Shown here in pieces: positions 27,069-34,837 of a DNA stretch of 64,000 nucleotides. The notes beneath the pieces are model-generated. The model saw only the letters and a list, made by a program, of their open reading frames with translations. It did no database searches and was not told the DNA's origin. Source of the DNA: JAHDCJ01 sp039028895 (GTDB taxonomy: Bacteria; Bacteroidota; Bacteroidia; Chitinophagales; Saprospiraceae); assembly GCA_039028895.1 (NCBI GenBank), contig JBCCHF010000001.1, positions 186,001 through 250,000 on the forward strand. The letters run 5' to 3'. Made by a program: the position numbers and the translations under genes. Position 1 is the first letter of the stretch. Each line of letters opens with the position of its first letter.

Positions 27069-29237
27069 ATGGGACAAACAATCTCTTTTTTGATTCCGAT
27101 TTTCGGCCTTTTGGCCCTGCTTTACACTTTCCTAAGGTCAAACTGGGTCGCTAAGCAGGAGATCGGTACTGATCGCATGGGCGTAATTGCTGACAATATC
27201 GCAGATGGCGCCATGGCGTTCCTAAAAGCAGAATACAAAGTGCTTTTCTTTTTTGTACTTCTTGTTGCTATCCTTCTTGGTGTAAGTGGCAGCATGAATG
27301 AGGATTCTTCTCCGCTTATCGCATTGTCTTTCATCCTTGGAGCGCTTTGCTCAGGTCTTGCTGGCCTTATCGGTATGAAAGTAGCCACCAAGGCGAATGT
27401 CAGAACCACCAATGCTGCTCGCGAGGGGCTTGGCAAAGGTCTTGAAATTGCATTTGCGGGAGGTTCAGTAATGGGTCTTGGTGTAGTCGGACTTGGCGTT
27501 CTTGGCCTTGGCGGACTCTTCTTGCTTTACGATAATGCAACCGCGTGGGACATCAACAAAATAATCACTGTAGTTACCGGGTTCTCATTTGGTGCTTCTT
27601 CAATTGCGCTTTTCGCCCGTGTGGGTGGTGGAATTTACACCAAAGCTGCTGACGTTGGCGCTGACCTTGTAGGTAAAGTTGAAGCTGGTATTCCTGAGGA
27701 TCACCCGCTTAACCCTGCGACAATTGCTGATAACGTTGGAGACAACGTAGGTGATGTAGCTGGTATGGGGGCTGACCTTTTCGAATCATATGTAGGTTCT
27801 ATCATCGGTACTATGGTACTTGGTGCTGCTTTCATCGGTATTTCCGGATACGAGGTGAGCAATGAGTTCGGAGGACTTAATGCAGTGCTTCTGCCGTTGG
27901 TGCTTGCCGGTGTAGGCATTGTTACTTCCATCCTTGGAACTTTCTTTGTTCGCGTAGGCGAAGGTGGAAACCCGCAGTCAGCGCTTAACCGCGGTGAATT
28001 TATCGCTTCAGGTATTATGATCGCTGCCACATTCGGTATTGTTACATGGATGCTTCCTGACACATGGACTTATGGTGAGCAAACTTACACCAGTATGGGT
28101 GTATTTGCTGCTGTGATTTTTGGTCTGGTTTCAGGACTTCTAATCGGGTTGATCACTGAGTTTTACACAGGTACAGGTACTAAGCCAGTTTTAGGTATTG
28201 TATCACAATCCCGTACCGGTTCAGCAACCAATATCATTGCTGGTTTGGGTGTAGGTATGCAATCAACCGCAATTCCAATTATTATTATTGCTGCAGCAAT
28301 TATTGGTGCACATTACTTTGCTGGTCTTTACGGTATTGCTATTGCAGCTGTTGGAATGCTCTCAAATACAGGTATTCAGTTGGCAGTAGATGCATACGGC
28401 CCTATTTCTGATAACGCAGGTGGTATCGCTGAGATGGCTGAACTACCTAAAGAAGTTCGTCAACGTACTGACAAACTGGATGCTGTTGGTAACACGACGG
28501 CTGCGATTGGAAAAGGATTCGCTATCGGTTCTGCTGCACTTACAGCGCTTGCTTTGTTTGCAGCGTTTATGACTACTGCGGGTATTACTGAAATCAACAT
28601 TGCAAATCCTGTGGTAATGGCAGGCCTTTTCCTTGGTGGTATGCTTCCATTTTTGTTCTCTTCACTCGCAATGGGTGCTGTAGGACGTGCTGCGATGGAT
28701 ATGATCAAAGAGGTACGTCGTCAGTTTGCTGATATTCCTGAGCTTAGAGCTGCTCTTGATGTCATGAATAAAAATGAAGGTAAAGAATTCGAAGAGTGGA
28801 GCCAGGAAGATCAGGTGACTTTCTCAGCAGCAGATGGAAAAGCAGAATACAGCAAATGTGTTGAGATCTCTACACAAGCTTCTATCCGTGAAATGGTTTT
28901 ACCAGGTCTTGTTGCAGTTGTAACACCAGTAATGGTTGGTTTCATCGGAGGTGCTGAAATGCTTGGTGGTCTGCTCGCTGGCGTAACAGTCTGTGGTGTA
29001 TTGATGGCCATCTTCCAGTCAAATGCTGGTGGTGCCTGGGATAATGCCAAGAAAATGATTGAAGAAGGCGTTGACATAGAAGGGGAGGTGTTCACCAAAG
29101 GTTCAGAGCCACATAAAGCGGCCGTCGTAGGTGATACAGTTGGTGATCCTTTCAAAGACACTTCAGGACCTTCATTGAATATCTTGTTGAAGTTGATGTC
29201 TGTTGTAGCGCTCGTTATCGCCCCAATGCTTGTATAG
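27069..29237 (+). CDS. hppA: Membrane-bound ion-translocating pyrophosphatase
   Basis: A 722-residue integral membrane protein of about 16 helices that couples pyrophosphate hydrolysis to H+ or Na+ export across the inner membrane. The catalytic segments are intact: DVGADLVGKVEAGIPEDH, NPATIADNVGDNVGDVAG and, near the end, DTVGDPFKDTSGPSLNI. The sequence GNTTAAIGKG has alanine at the K/A signature position, which marks the K+-dependent subfamily, and DLFESYVGS places the gate glutamate as in Na+-pumping and some flavobacterial H+-pumping forms. Ion specificity cannot be settled from sequence alone. It is monocistronic with its own promoter. Confidence 0.95.
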   Translation: MGQTISFLIPIFGLLALLYTFLRSNWVAKQEIGTDRMGVIADNIADGAMAFLKAEYKVLFFFVLLVAILLGVSGSMNEDSSPLIALSFILGALCSGLAGLIGMKVATKANVRTTNAAREGLGKGLEIAFAGGSVMGLGVVGLGVLGLGGLFLLYDNATAWDINKIITVVTGFSFGASSIALFARVGGGIYTKAADVGADLVGKVEAGIPEDHPLNPATIADNVGDNVGDVAGMGADLFESYVGSIIGTMVLGAAFIGISGYEVSNEFGGLNAVLLPLVLAGVGIVTSILGTFFVRVGEGGNPQSALNRGEFIASGIMIAATFGIVTWMLPDTWTYGEQTYTSMGVFAAVIFGLVSGLLIGLITEFYTGTGTKPVLGIVSQSRTGSATNIIAGLGVGMQSTAIPIIIIAAAIIGAHYFAGLYGIAIAAVGMLSNTGIQLAVDAYGPISDNAGGIAEMAELPKEVRQRTDKLDAVGNTTAAIGKGFAIGSAALTALALFAAFMTTAGITEINIANPVVMAGLFLGGMLPFLFSSLAMGAVGRAAMDMIKEVRRQFADIPELRAALDVMNKNEGKEFEEWSQEDQVTFSAADGKAEYSKCVEISTQASIREMVLPGLVAVVTPVMVGFIGGAEMLGGLLAGVTVCGVLMAIFQSNAGGAWDNAKKMIEEGVDIEGEVFTKGSEPHKAAVVGDTVGDPFKDTSGPSLNILLKLMSVVALVIAPMLV

Positions 29238-29424
29238 TACTTCGAGTTGAAGAAAAAATAGCCTGACCTCAAAGCCATAATTGCAATGGATAAGGTCATT
29301 AAAGATCCGCGGATCAGATCAAATTACGGCAAAGTTTCCAGATTATGCCTCAGGGCATTTCCCCGAAAATTTGTATATTTTGATTTGATTCGCGGTTTTA
29401 TTTCGGCGAACCATAATCCCAATG

Positions 29425-29459
29425 CAACCTGTCAGGCATTTGTCTGGCAGGTTTTTTTA
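29425..29459 (+). terminator. Intrinsic terminator downstream of hppA
   Basis: Stem AACCTGTCAG with CTGGCAGGTT (one G:U), 8-base loop, then T7. It is 190 bases after the hppA stop, which leaves room for a long 3' leader or a separate small RNA. A smaller TTCGC/GCGAA hairpin precedes it at 29389-29410. The whole gap 29238-29653 has no convincing gene. Confidence 0.8.
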
Positions 29460-29552
29460 TTGCCTTACGGAAATGTCATCCAGGCGACCTCCAAACATCC
29501 TTTGGCCTTATTGTGTTAATGTATGTGATGATGATACCAATTTTTAACAGCA

Positions 29553-29624
29553 AAATATAAAACCGCAATTTTTTATATGCCAAAGAGATGAAAAGTGTAC
29601 TTTTCATTTTGCGGTTTTACATTT
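29553..29624. repeat. Imperfect inverted repeat with GCGGTTTTA core
   Basis: Arms 29553-29568 and 29609-29624 are complementary at 15 of 16 positions, separated by 40 bases. Each arm carries the TTGCGGTTTTA core also found at 26011. The second arm lies directly before the TlpA-like gene. Confidence 0.65.
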
Positions 29625-29653
29625 ATTATTTTACATTCAGAAAAAACAAGAAA

Positions 29654-30187
29654 ATGGCTCCTGGCTTTATCAGTAAGTCCTCAATCTCGATAGTAATCCT
29701 GGCGATATTATTCGCGGCAGGCTGGTATATTTACAAATTGCCCAAATTCGATGATGGGGAAATGGCACCCGATTTTGTTTCCTACACACCAGATGGTGAT
29801 TCCTTAAGATTATCAGACTTTAACGGGAAACTGGTACTCCTCGATTTCTGGGGCAGTTGGTGTCCGCCTTGCAGAGTCGAAAGTCCGTCATTGGTCCGAC
29901 TTTATGATAAGTATCGTGGCAAAACCTTTAAAAATGCTTCTAGCTTCGAGATCCTAAGTGTCGGCATTGAAACCAGTAAAGCCGCCTGGACTAAAGCAAT
30001 TAATGCAGACAACCTGCATTGGCCGCATCACGTCTCATCGATAAAAAGACTTAGAGATCCTGTAGCCAAGTTATATGGTGTAAAGGAAATTCCTACAAAG
30101 TACCTGGTCAATGAAAAAGGCATGATCGTAGCGGCAAATCCTACCTTCGAGGAAATTGACCAATGGCTTGCTGACAGGGTGAAATAG
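29654..30187 (+). CDS. TlpA/ResA-like thioredoxin, membrane-anchored
   Basis: About 177 residues from the ATG at 29654. An N-terminal helix (ISIVILAILFAAGWYIY) anchors the protein in the inner membrane; the periplasmic part is an AlkC/TSA-type thioredoxin with WCPPC in FWGSWCPPCRVESPS, and the cis-proline at KEIPTKYLVN. Such proteins reduce disulfides, for example in cytochrome c maturation. The frame could be extended to 29588, but that part is made of the dispersed GCGGTTTTA repeat and encodes no signal-like sequence, so 29654 is preferred. Confidence 0.85.
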   Translation: MAPGFISKSSISIVILAILFAAGWYIYKLPKFDDGEMAPDFVSYTPDGDSLRLSDFNGKLVLLDFWGSWCPPCRVESPSLVRLYDKYRGKTFKNASSFEILSVGIETSKAAWTKAINADNLHWPHHVSSIKRLRDPVAKLYGVKEIPTKYLVNEKGMIVAANPTFEEIDQWLADRVK

Positions 30188-30356
30188 CCCGCTCACTTTT
30201 TGGCAGAAAAATCACTGGAAATAGACAGGTTATCAGGCAGATATGTTATATTCTGCCATTATGTCGTATTGTCAGCTTTGGCAAAAACTTTGCTATGTAG
30301 TTGATGAAATATTTTGAATTAACAGATTAATTTTTTTTTCAAAAAAATATTATCGA

Positions 30357-30944
30357 ATGAGCAAGAAGGATATTCTTGACAAGGATACCGAAAAGGATGC
30401 CGAAGACAATCAGTCCAATGACAAAAAAGCAGGCACCAAAAAAGAAAAAAAACCACGCCGTGGCAGTGCTGCAGCAAAGGTCAATAGACTGGAATCAGAA
30501 GTGACTGAATTAAAGTCAGAAATTGAAGAACTAAAAGGCAAGTATCTCAGGCAGGCCGCTGATTTTGATAATTTTAGAAAGCGAACAGCTAAAGAGCGCA
30601 TTGACCTTATAAAAACTGCTGCTCAGGACACCCTCTCCAATTTACTACCGGTTATCGATGATTTTGATCGGGCTGTCAAAGCCGGGGATTCAGATGATAG
30701 TACTGAAAAAGTATCTGACGGTGTGAAACTGGTTTACAACAGGCTAAAAAACACGCTCGAGCAAATCGGACTCAAGGAAATGGAGACCAATGGCGAAATA
30801 TTCGACCCGGAACTGCATGATGCAATCACAGAAATTCCCGCCCCAAGCGATGATTTGAAAGGTAAGATTGTCGATACTATCGAAAAAGGATATTACCTGG
30901 GCGATAAAATAATCCGATACGCCAGAGTGGTGGTTGGTAAATAA
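30357..30944 (+). CDS. grpE: GrpE nucleotide exchange factor
   Basis: A 195-residue protein: charged N-terminal tail, a long coiled coil (about residues 40-90) and the C-terminal beta domain with TNGEIFDPELHDAITEIP and GYYLGDKIIRYARVVVGK, the GrpE signature. GrpE releases ADP from DnaK. It is five bases upstream of dnaJ, so both are co-transcribed; dnaK is not adjacent. Confidence 0.95.
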   Translation: MSKKDILDKDTEKDAEDNQSNDKKAGTKKEKKPRRGSAAAKVNRLESEVTELKSEIEELKGKYLRQAADFDNFRKRTAKERIDLIKTAAQDTLSNLLPVIDDFDRAVKAGDSDDSTEKVSDGVKLVYNRLKNTLEQIGLKEMETNGEIFDPELHDAITEIPAPSDDLKGKIVDTIEKGYYLGDKIIRYARVVVGK

Positions 30945-30949
30945 AGATT

Positions 30950-32107
30950 ATGGCAAAAAGAGATTATTACGAGGTACTTGGCGTATCCAAAGGTGCTCCC
31001 AAGGATGAAATCAAAAAGAAATATCGCAAAATCGCGATGAAGTTTCATCCTGACGTAAATCCTGATAATAAGGAAGCCGAAGAAAAATTTAAGGAAGCTG
31101 CTGAGGCCTATGAAATATTGAGCAACGACGAAAAGCGCCAGCGTTATGACCAATTTGGTCATGCTGGTGTCGGCGGTGCCGCTGGAAATGGTTTTGGTGG
31201 TGCGGGGATGTCAGTTGAAGATATTTTCTCCCAATTCGGTGACATCTTCGGTGATAGCCCTTTCGGTTCAATGTTTGGAAACCGTGGCTCTTCAGGTCGA
31301 AGAAGAGGTCGCGGACAACGCGGTAGTAATCTCAGGATCAGGGTAAAATTATCTTTATCTGAAATCCATGATGGCGTTACGAAAAAGATCAAAGTTAAAA
31401 AGTATGTTAGCTGTGACACTTGCTCAGGTAGTGGCGCTAAAGACTCTAACTCCATAAAATCCTGTACAACATGCCATGGTTCAGGGTATATCCGTAAGGT
31501 GTCCAACACCTTCCTGGGGCAAATGCAAACAACTGCTCCCTGCCCTACCTGTAACGGAACAGGTCAGGTCATCACTGCAAACTGTGGTAACTGCAAAGGA
31601 GATGGTAGGATATATGGTGAAAAGACATTAAGCATCGATATTCCTGCTGGTGTTGGTGAAGGTATGCAACTGTCAATGAGTGGTAATGGCAATGCCGGTT
31701 TGCGCGGAGGCCCTTCTGGTGACCTGCTGATCAACATCGAGGAGTTACCGCATGAACACCTCAAACGTGATGGTCATAATATCATCCACGAACTGTATGT
31801 CAATTTTGCTGACGCCGCACTTGGTACCTCATCGGAAGTACCAACGATCAAAGGCAAAGTAAAGATTAAATTACCACCAGGCACTCAGGCTGGTAAGATA
31901 TTCAGGCTTAAAGGCAAAGGACTTCCCTCCGTTCAGGGCTATGGAAAAGGTGACCAACTTATCCATGTGAATATCTGGACACCAAGGAACCTTTCCGCTG
32001 AAGAAAGGAAAATCCTTGAAAAGCTTAAAGGCTCTGAAAATTTCAAGCCTAATCCGACTAAGGCAGAGAAAGGATTTTTCGAAAAAATGAAAGACTACTT
32101 CGGGTAA
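30950..32107 (+). CDS. dnaJ: DnaJ co-chaperone
   Basis: A 385-residue full-length type I J-protein: J domain with the HPD triad (MKFHPDVNP), Gly/Phe-rich linker (GFGGAGMSVEDIFSQF), four zinc-binding repeats (CDTCSGSG, CTTCHGSG, CPTCNGTG, CGNCKGDG) and the C-terminal substrate-binding domains. It stimulates DnaK ATP hydrolysis. It follows grpE directly and is followed after 37 bases by gldH on the same strand. Confidence 0.97.
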   Translation: MAKRDYYEVLGVSKGAPKDEIKKKYRKIAMKFHPDVNPDNKEAEEKFKEAAEAYEILSNDEKRQRYDQFGHAGVGGAAGNGFGGAGMSVEDIFSQFGDIFGDSPFGSMFGNRGSSGRRRGRGQRGSNLRIRVKLSLSEIHDGVTKKIKVKKYVSCDTCSGSGAKDSNSIKSCTTCHGSGYIRKVSNTFLGQMQTTAPCPTCNGTGQVITANCGNCKGDGRIYGEKTLSIDIPAGVGEGMQLSMSGNGNAGLRGGPSGDLLINIEELPHEHLKRDGHNIIHELYVNFADAALGTSSEVPTIKGKVKIKLPPGTQAGKIFRLKGKGLPSVQGYGKGDQLIHVNIWTPRNLSAEERKILEKLKGSENFKPNPTKAEKGFFEKMKDYFG

Positions 32108-32144
32108 AACAAGATTTAGGAAATTTTTCCGTTATTTATCCGAT

Positions 32145-32615
32145 ATGAGTCGTATTCTACTTTTTGCCATTTCCGTCCTGATCTTTTCAGGCTGTTTCGA
32201 ATCTTATTATTTCAAGGATGAAGTGGTTTTCTTCAATGATGCCTGGCAACAGGCTGATTTGGCAGAATTTGAGGTTGCGATGACTGATACCAGTCGTTTG
32301 TATAACCTTTTTGTCGATCTTGAACACAGCACTGATTATCCATACGAGAATGTGTACGTTTTTATCAGAACGCAAACACCTGCAGGTGCAGCACTTCAAA
32401 AGCGGATAAATATTGATATGGCGGATAAAGCGGGCAAGTGGCATGGCAAATGCAGCAGCAAATCCTGTAAACTCCGTATAAAGCTACAAAGCAATGCCTA
32501 TTTCGATACACCAGGCAATTATTCCTTTGCATTCGAGCAATACATGCGTATTGACCCCTTGGCAGGCATCAACAAACTTACCTTTTTAGTGGAGGATACA
32601 GGCCTGACCCGCTAA
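32145..32615 (+). CDS. gldH: Gliding motility lipoprotein GldH
   Basis: A 156-residue lipoprotein (lipobox IFSGC). The mature part matches GldH in size and in motifs: an early FFNDAWQQADLAEFE, LYNLFVDLEHSTDYPYENVYVFI, and a terminal IDPLAGINKLTFLVED. GldH is needed for gliding and type IX secretion in flavobacteria, though many non-gliding Bacteroidota also keep it. Here it follows grpE-dnaJ and may be read from the same transcript. Its stop codon overlaps the convergent gyrB stop by four bases. Confidence 0.9.
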   Translation: MSRILLFAISVLIFSGCFESYYFKDEVVFFNDAWQQADLAEFEVAMTDTSRLYNLFVDLEHSTDYPYENVYVFIRTQTPAGAALQKRINIDMADKAGKWHGKCSSKSCKLRIKLQSNAYFDTPGNYSFAFEQYMRIDPLAGINKLTFLVEDTGLTR

Positions 32616-34585
32616 ATGTCTACATTGGCATATAGCGCATTCGCCTCAATGAATTGACGCCTTGGCGGAACCTCGTCTCCCATGAGCATTGAGAAAACGC
32701 GGTCGGCTTCGACGACATCATCAATAGTAACGATTCTTAGTGTTCGCGTCTCAGGATTCATGGTTGTTTCCCAAAGTTGCTCGGCGTTCATCTCACCAAG
32801 ACCTTTGTAGCGTTGCACGCCTACTGAACTCTCATTTCCTGAACCGGCCAATTCCTTAACAGCTTCTTTGCGTTCCTCCTCGTTCCAGCAGTACCTGCTT
32901 TGTTTACCTTTTTTCACAAGGTATAGTGGAGGAGCAGCAATGTAGATGTTTCCATTTTCTACAAGCGGTTTCATATACCTGAAGAAGAAAGTAAGGATCA
33001 ATGTTACGATATGGCTTCCATCGACATCCGCATCACACATGATGATAATCTTGTGGTACCGTAGCTTTTCAATATTCAGGAAACGATCGCCATCATTATC
33101 TTCGATACGGACACCAAGAGCGGTAAAGATATTCTTGATCTCTTCGTTTTCGTAGATCTTGTGTTCGAGCGCTTTTTCGACATTAAGAATCTTACCGCGT
33201 AATGGCAAGATGGCCTGGTAATTACGATCACGGCCTTGTTTGGCGGTTCCACCCGCAGAGTCACCCTCAACGAGGAATATCTCAGAAAGAGCAGGATCCT
33301 TAGAAGAACAATCCGACAATTTACCTGGCAGGCCAGATCCGGTCAGAACGTTTTTGCGTTGTACCAGTTCGCGTGCTTTGCGGGCGGCATGGCGCGCTGT
33401 TGCTGCCAGGATTACTTTATCAATGATCTTTTTCGACTGCTTTGGATTCTCTTCAAGATAGTGTGTCAGCACATTTCCAACACAGCTGGAAACAATACTA
33501 GTCACTTCAGAATTACCCAATTCTCCTTTAGTCTGGCCTTTGAATTGTGGCTCAGGCACCTTAACGGAAACAACTGCGGTGAGGCCTTCCCGGAAATCTT
33601 CCCCGGAAATGGCAAACTTCAGTTTGTTGAAAAATCCATTTTCTTCACCGTATTTTTTAAAAATACGAGTCACAGCGCGACGAAAACCGTTGACATGGGT
33701 TCCTCCCTCACGCGTATTAATATTGTTTACGTATGAGAACAAATGCTCCGAATAGGAGGTATTATACTGCATGGCTACTTCTACCTGAACGTTATCCTGC
33801 TCACCCGTCACATAAATCGGTGTTTCGATAAGTTTGGTGCGTGATTCGTCAAGGTATTGTACAAATTCAGTGAGTCCGCCTTCTGATAAGAACTCTTCCA
33901 TTACATAAGATCCATCCTCGTTCTTTTCACGCTCATCGGTAAGGGTGAGTTTCAATCCTTTGTTAAGGAATGCCAACTCGCGAATACGATTGGCAAGAGT
34001 CTGGTAACTGAAATCCAGAGTTTCAAAAATCTCCTCATCTGGAAAGAAGGTAACATAAGTACCGGTTACTGAAGACTTCCCGATGACGGCAACATCAGCC
34101 TGAGGCTTACCACGCTTGTATTCCTGGGTGTAAATCTGGCCATCGCGGTGCACTTCAGCAATGAGATGGCTTGACAGGGCATTTACACAGGATACCCCTA
34201 CCCCGTGCAATCCACCAGAAACTTTATAGGTGTTTTTATCAAACTTACCCCCAGCGTGCAGGACGGTCATAACGACTTCAAGTGCGGACTTTTTCAGCTT
34301 GGCATGCATACCAACAGGAATACCACGACCATTGTCTTTTACCGTAAGAGAAAGGTCTTTATGAATAATCACATGTATCTCTGAACAGAAACCTGCAAGG
34401 TGTTCATCGATCGAATTATCAATGACCTCATAAACGAGATGATGTAGCCCTTTTGTATCGGTACTACCGATGTACATACCTGGGCGTTTGCGTACAGCTT
34501 CAAGGCCTTCGAGAGCCTGGATATTTTCTGCACTATAATCTCCGTTTTGGGGGTTGTTATTTAGGTTGTTTTCCTCATTTTCCAT
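32612..34585 (-). CDS. gyrB: DNA gyrase subunit B
   Basis: A 657-residue subunit: GHKL ATPase domain (EVIDNSIDEHLAG, DNGRGIPVGMH, GGLHGVGVSCVNALS), transducer domain with the lysine-bearing QTKGELGN, TOPRIM domain (EIFLVEGDSAGGTAKQGRDR, DADVDGSHI) and the short C-terminal tail PPRRQFIEANALYANVDI. This is the standard gyrase B length for the phylum, without the proteobacterial insertion. A TATATTTG element lies 5 bases before the ATG. It is convergent with gldH. Confidence 0.97.
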   Translation of the reverse strand: MENEENNLNNNPQNGDYSAENIQALEGLEAVRKRPGMYIGSTDTKGLHHLVYEVIDNSIDEHLAGFCSEIHVIIHKDLSLTVKDNGRGIPVGMHAKLKKSALEVVMTVLHAGGKFDKNTYKVSGGLHGVGVSCVNALSSHLIAEVHRDGQIYTQEYKRGKPQADVAVIGKSSVTGTYVTFFPDEEIFETLDFSYQTLANRIRELAFLNKGLKLTLTDEREKNEDGSYVMEEFLSEGGLTEFVQYLDESRTKLIETPIYVTGEQDNVQVEVAMQYNTSYSEHLFSYVNNINTREGGTHVNGFRRAVTRIFKKYGEENGFFNKLKFAISGEDFREGLTAVVSVKVPEPQFKGQTKGELGNSEVTSIVSSCVGNVLTHYLEENPKQSKKIIDKVILAATARHAARKARELVQRKNVLTGSGLPGKLSDCSSKDPALSEIFLVEGDSAGGTAKQGRDRNYQAILPLRGKILNVEKALEHKIYENEEIKNIFTALGVRIEDNDGDRFLNIEKLRYHKIIIMCDADVDGSHIVTLILTFFFRYMKPLVENGNIYIAAPPLYLVKKGKQSRYCWNEEERKEAVKELAGSGNESSVGVQRYKGLGEMNAEQLWETTMNPETRTLRIVTIDDVVEADRVFSMLMGDEVPPRRQFIEANALYANVDI

Positions 34586-34590
34586 AACAA

Positions 34591-34598
34591 CAAATATA
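34591..34598 (-). promoter_or_regulatory. Possible -7 element of gyrB
   Basis: On the minus strand TATATTTG fits TAnnTTTG but sits only 5 bases before the gyrB start codon and lacks a spaced TTG. If used, it would give an almost leaderless message. Confidence 0.35.
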
Positions 34599-34777
34599 CA
34601 AAAATTAATCCGGGTTTTGCCCTTATTAAGCAGTGTTTACCAATATCAAAATCAGGCAATTGTGCATGAATTAGAGTGTATATATCCACTACTTTTCAGA
34701 AATCAATAAACAATTGATCTTCAAGTCATTAAACTGTCATTACAGCCGAGTCTCAAAATGGCCTGCCTCATGTTATT

Positions 34778-34808
34778 TTGACATTATCTAAATAAACAAT
34801 TACATTTG
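34778..34808 (+). promoter_or_regulatory. Promoter of the second TonB receptor
   Basis: TTTTG (34776-34780) and TACATTTG (34801-34808) are separated by exactly 20 bases. Same TTACATTTGCG string as the element before the DUF4856 gene. It lies 29 bases before the start codon. Confidence 0.8.
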
Positions 34809-34837
34809 CGTAAACCATTTTTAGACTAATCAAAAAA

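Noticed and set aside
29286..29519. Plus-strand 77-residue frame after hppA
   Set aside because: It runs through the intrinsic terminator at 29425 and shows no protein features.
33236..33736. Plus-strand 166-residue frame inside gyrB
   Set aside because: Fully antisense to conserved gyrB sequence; a shadow frame.
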